The notes below the pieces were generated by a model. The model searched no databases. It was not told where the DNA came from and saw only the letters and a program-made list of their open reading frames with translations. Positions 62,031 to 64,000 of a stretch of 64,000 bases of DNA are shown here, in pieces. Source of the stretch: an uncultured Amylibacter sp. (lineage in GTDB: Bacteria; Pseudomonadota; Alphaproteobacteria; Rhodobacterales; Rhodobacteraceae); the NCBI GenBank assembly GCA_947497475.1, contig CANMGS010000002.1:682001-746000 (forward strand). Direction: 5' to 3'. Each line of letters starts with the position of its first letter. The stretch's first letter is position 1. A program made the position numbers and the translations under genes.

Positions 62031-63338
62031 TTATCCTATCACAGAAAAGCTAGAGTTTTGGTTGATCTCTCGGTTGCGTGAAAACGCATCTAAAGAGATG
62101 TCTTTGTTTATATAATCAAGATGGAAAGAGACTGGGTTTTGATCGTGATCTTGCCCGCCTTCCACAGTTTTAATCAGATGGGTCATCAATTTGCCCACGA
62201 CTGGCGCGTTCTTGAACTGATTTCCGCTGGTCCCAATAGCCATATAAAAGCCGTCTAGATCGCTTTTGTCATAGATTGGCATCCAATCTTCACTAACATC
62301 GTAAAGTGCCACTAGGCCACGTCCCTGCTCTGGTATGCCCAGATCAGGTAGACGTTGTGCTAATCGCATGGCCAGAATTTTACATTGATCCGTAATATTG
62401 TCATCAAACACGTCAGGATCTTCGATCCATTCTTGTGGATCACAAGGCGGATCTTCGGAACCGATCAGAATGTTATTGCCCACCTCTGGGCGTGCATAGG
62501 TGTGAATATCGCTGTCGGAATAAATCACGCCATTCTTTTCATAATTCAAACTGACAGGCGCAGGCACATGTGCAACTTCGTGGCGAAGGGCACGCGTTGT
62601 CATTTTCATTTTATTAACAACGCCTGCCATCTTATTGATAACAAAGGAATGTGGCCCTGCGACATTGATCAAGACTGGCGCATCAATTTGAGTGCCGTCT
62701 GACAGGGTAACACCTTGTACGCGGTTGTTTGATTGACGGATTTCGGTAACTTCTGCGTTGAATTGGAATTCTGACCCCAAAGCTAAGGCAGCTGACTGAG
62801 CGTTTTGTGCTGCAAGCTTTGGGTCGCTCACATATCCACCGCGTGGAAAGAATACGGCGCCTGAAACATTACCACCTGTGGGTTGCCCAAACCCATCATC
62901 ATCTGGACGTTTTGCTGGATCAAAACGTTCCGTGTTTACACCACCAAAGCGTTTATGAATGTCTTGCGTGGCAATATGTTCATAGGGACAGTCCACCTGA
63001 TCCATCATATCGCAGACATTTTTCAAATGATTGTTGTGGTCAGTTTTGATCACCAGACAACCCGTGTCAAAATATTGGATCATATTATCGGTGTTTTCAC
63101 GCCCGATATAGTTTTCCCAATCTTTCCAATAAAACCAGCCCTCATAAGCCAAAGCGCAGGTTTCAAAGGCGGAATAATATGTGCGGATGATCGCACAAGA
63201 GCCAGATGTAGAACCATGACCCGCTTCAGGCAATTTATCTATTGAAAGAGTTTTATACCCCTCTTCGGCCATTTCTTTGGCAATACTTGCACCGATCACG
63301 CCCGCACCGATGATGATAGCATCATATGATTTCGTCAT
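62031..63338 (-). CDS. FAD-dependent oxidoreductase (DAO/sarcosine-oxidase-like)
   Basis: YDAIIIGAGVIGASIAKEMAEEGYKTLSIDKLPEAGHGSTSGSCAIIR. Confidence 0.92.
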   Translation of the reverse strand: MTKSYDAIIIGAGVIGASIAKEMAEEGYKTLSIDKLPEAGHGSTSGSCAIIRTYYSAFETCALAYEGWFYWKDWENYIGRENTDNMIQYFDTGCLVIKTDHNNHLKNVCDMMDQVDCPYEHIATQDIHKRFGGVNTERFDPAKRPDDDGFGQPTGGNVSGAVFFPRGGYVSDPKLAAQNAQSAALALGSEFQFNAEVTEIRQSNNRVQGVTLSDGTQIDAPVLINVAGPHSFVINKMAGVVNKMKMTTRALRHEVAHVPAPVSLNYEKNGVIYSDSDIHTYARPEVGNNILIGSEDPPCDPQEWIEDPDVFDDNITDQCKILAMRLAQRLPDLGIPEQGRGLVALYDVSEDWMPIYDKSDLDGFYMAIGTSGNQFKNAPVVGKLMTHLIKTVEGGQDHDQNPVSFHLDYINKDISLDAFSRNREINQNSSFSVIG

Positions 63339-63488
63339 GCACCCTTCTCCCTATTCATAGAACCTAGGGGGAGCGTAATTGAAATTATGGTTTGTGAAAG
63401 AGATTTATTTGATTTGCACATGAGAAATTTGACCAAGTTATAGTCGTGGTTTGTGGATAGCAAACAGCTCACCATCCACATAAAAATT

Positions 63489-63980
63489 TTATGCCGCCCA
63501 AACGTTTGCTTGGAATGCTTCATCTACTTCTGTGTGTGCAATGTGGTTTGTGTAGTTTGACATCACCTTTAAGCTTGTCCCAACAATCACTTCAAGCATT
63601 GTTTGCTGTGTATATCCAGCATCAAGTAATGCCTTTACTTTATCTTCAGCTGGATAACCACGATCTTCATTTACTGAAATCGCATATTGGCGTAACGCTT
63701 CCAATTTTTGGTCATTAATTGCCGTACCATTGCGTAATGCCTCGATTACATCTTCTGAAACGCCTTGCATTTGTGACAATGTTGTGTGAGCTGCCATACA
63801 ATATGTACATCCGTTTAGACGATTGTTTGTCATTAGGATGATTTGGCGTTCTGTGTTAGACATATTGGACTTATCAAAAATATGAGAAAGCGTTGTATAT
63901 CCCTCTAACAATGAGGGTGCTTCCGACATGTTGCGGTATAGGTTTGGTAAAAAGGTATAAGCATCCTCTGCATCTTTCAT
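63489..63980 (-). CDS. carboxymuconolactone decarboxylase/AhpD-like family protein
   Basis: LNGCTYCMAAHTTLSQMQGVSEDVIEALRNG (CxxC...H motif). Confidence 0.9.
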   Translation of the reverse strand: MKDAEDAYTFLPNLYRNMSEAPSLLEGYTTLSHIFDKSNMSNTERQIILMTNNRLNGCTYCMAAHTTLSQMQGVSEDVIEALRNGTAINDQKLEALRQYAISVNEDRGYPAEDKVKALLDAGYTQQTMLEVIVGTSLKVMSNYTNHIAHTEVDEAFQANVWAA

Positions 63981-64000
63981 GATTTTTTTTGATGCTTCTG

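Overview
The window looks like chromosomal DNA from a fairly AT-rich marine alphaproteobacterium, most likely Rhodobacterales/Roseobacter group. This is inferred from gene content and synteny: lptF-lptG-lptD-surA-pdxA-rsmA, prfA-prmC-DUF4167, cysG-DUF2849-cysI-cysH-DUF934-fpr, and a split methionine synthase. It is mostly dense housekeeping sequence, with about 75 supported CDSs and two tRNAs. I saw no rRNA, CRISPR array, transposase or prophage. The strongest special system is a bufferin-type RiPP/copper-handling operon at 44812-47349: a DUF2282 precursor with four Cys, a DUF692/MNIO enzyme, a DUF2063 partner and DoxX. Other items worth checking: (1) a two-gene module of a membrane protein plus a ComEC-like metallo-beta-lactamase-fold hydrolase, starting 1 nt after thyX; (2) tandem cold-shock genes whose leaders share a small hairpin with a compensatory base-pair change; (3) two near-identical Zur-like palindromes around a zinc-type COG0523 GTPase gene; (4) a DctD-like regulator that lacks the GAFTGA loop; (5) a split methionine synthase cluster with a DUF1638 protein; (6) a GC-rich hairpin locus between thyX and aroQ that may be an sRNA. 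All family calls were made by eye from the translations. No searches were run.
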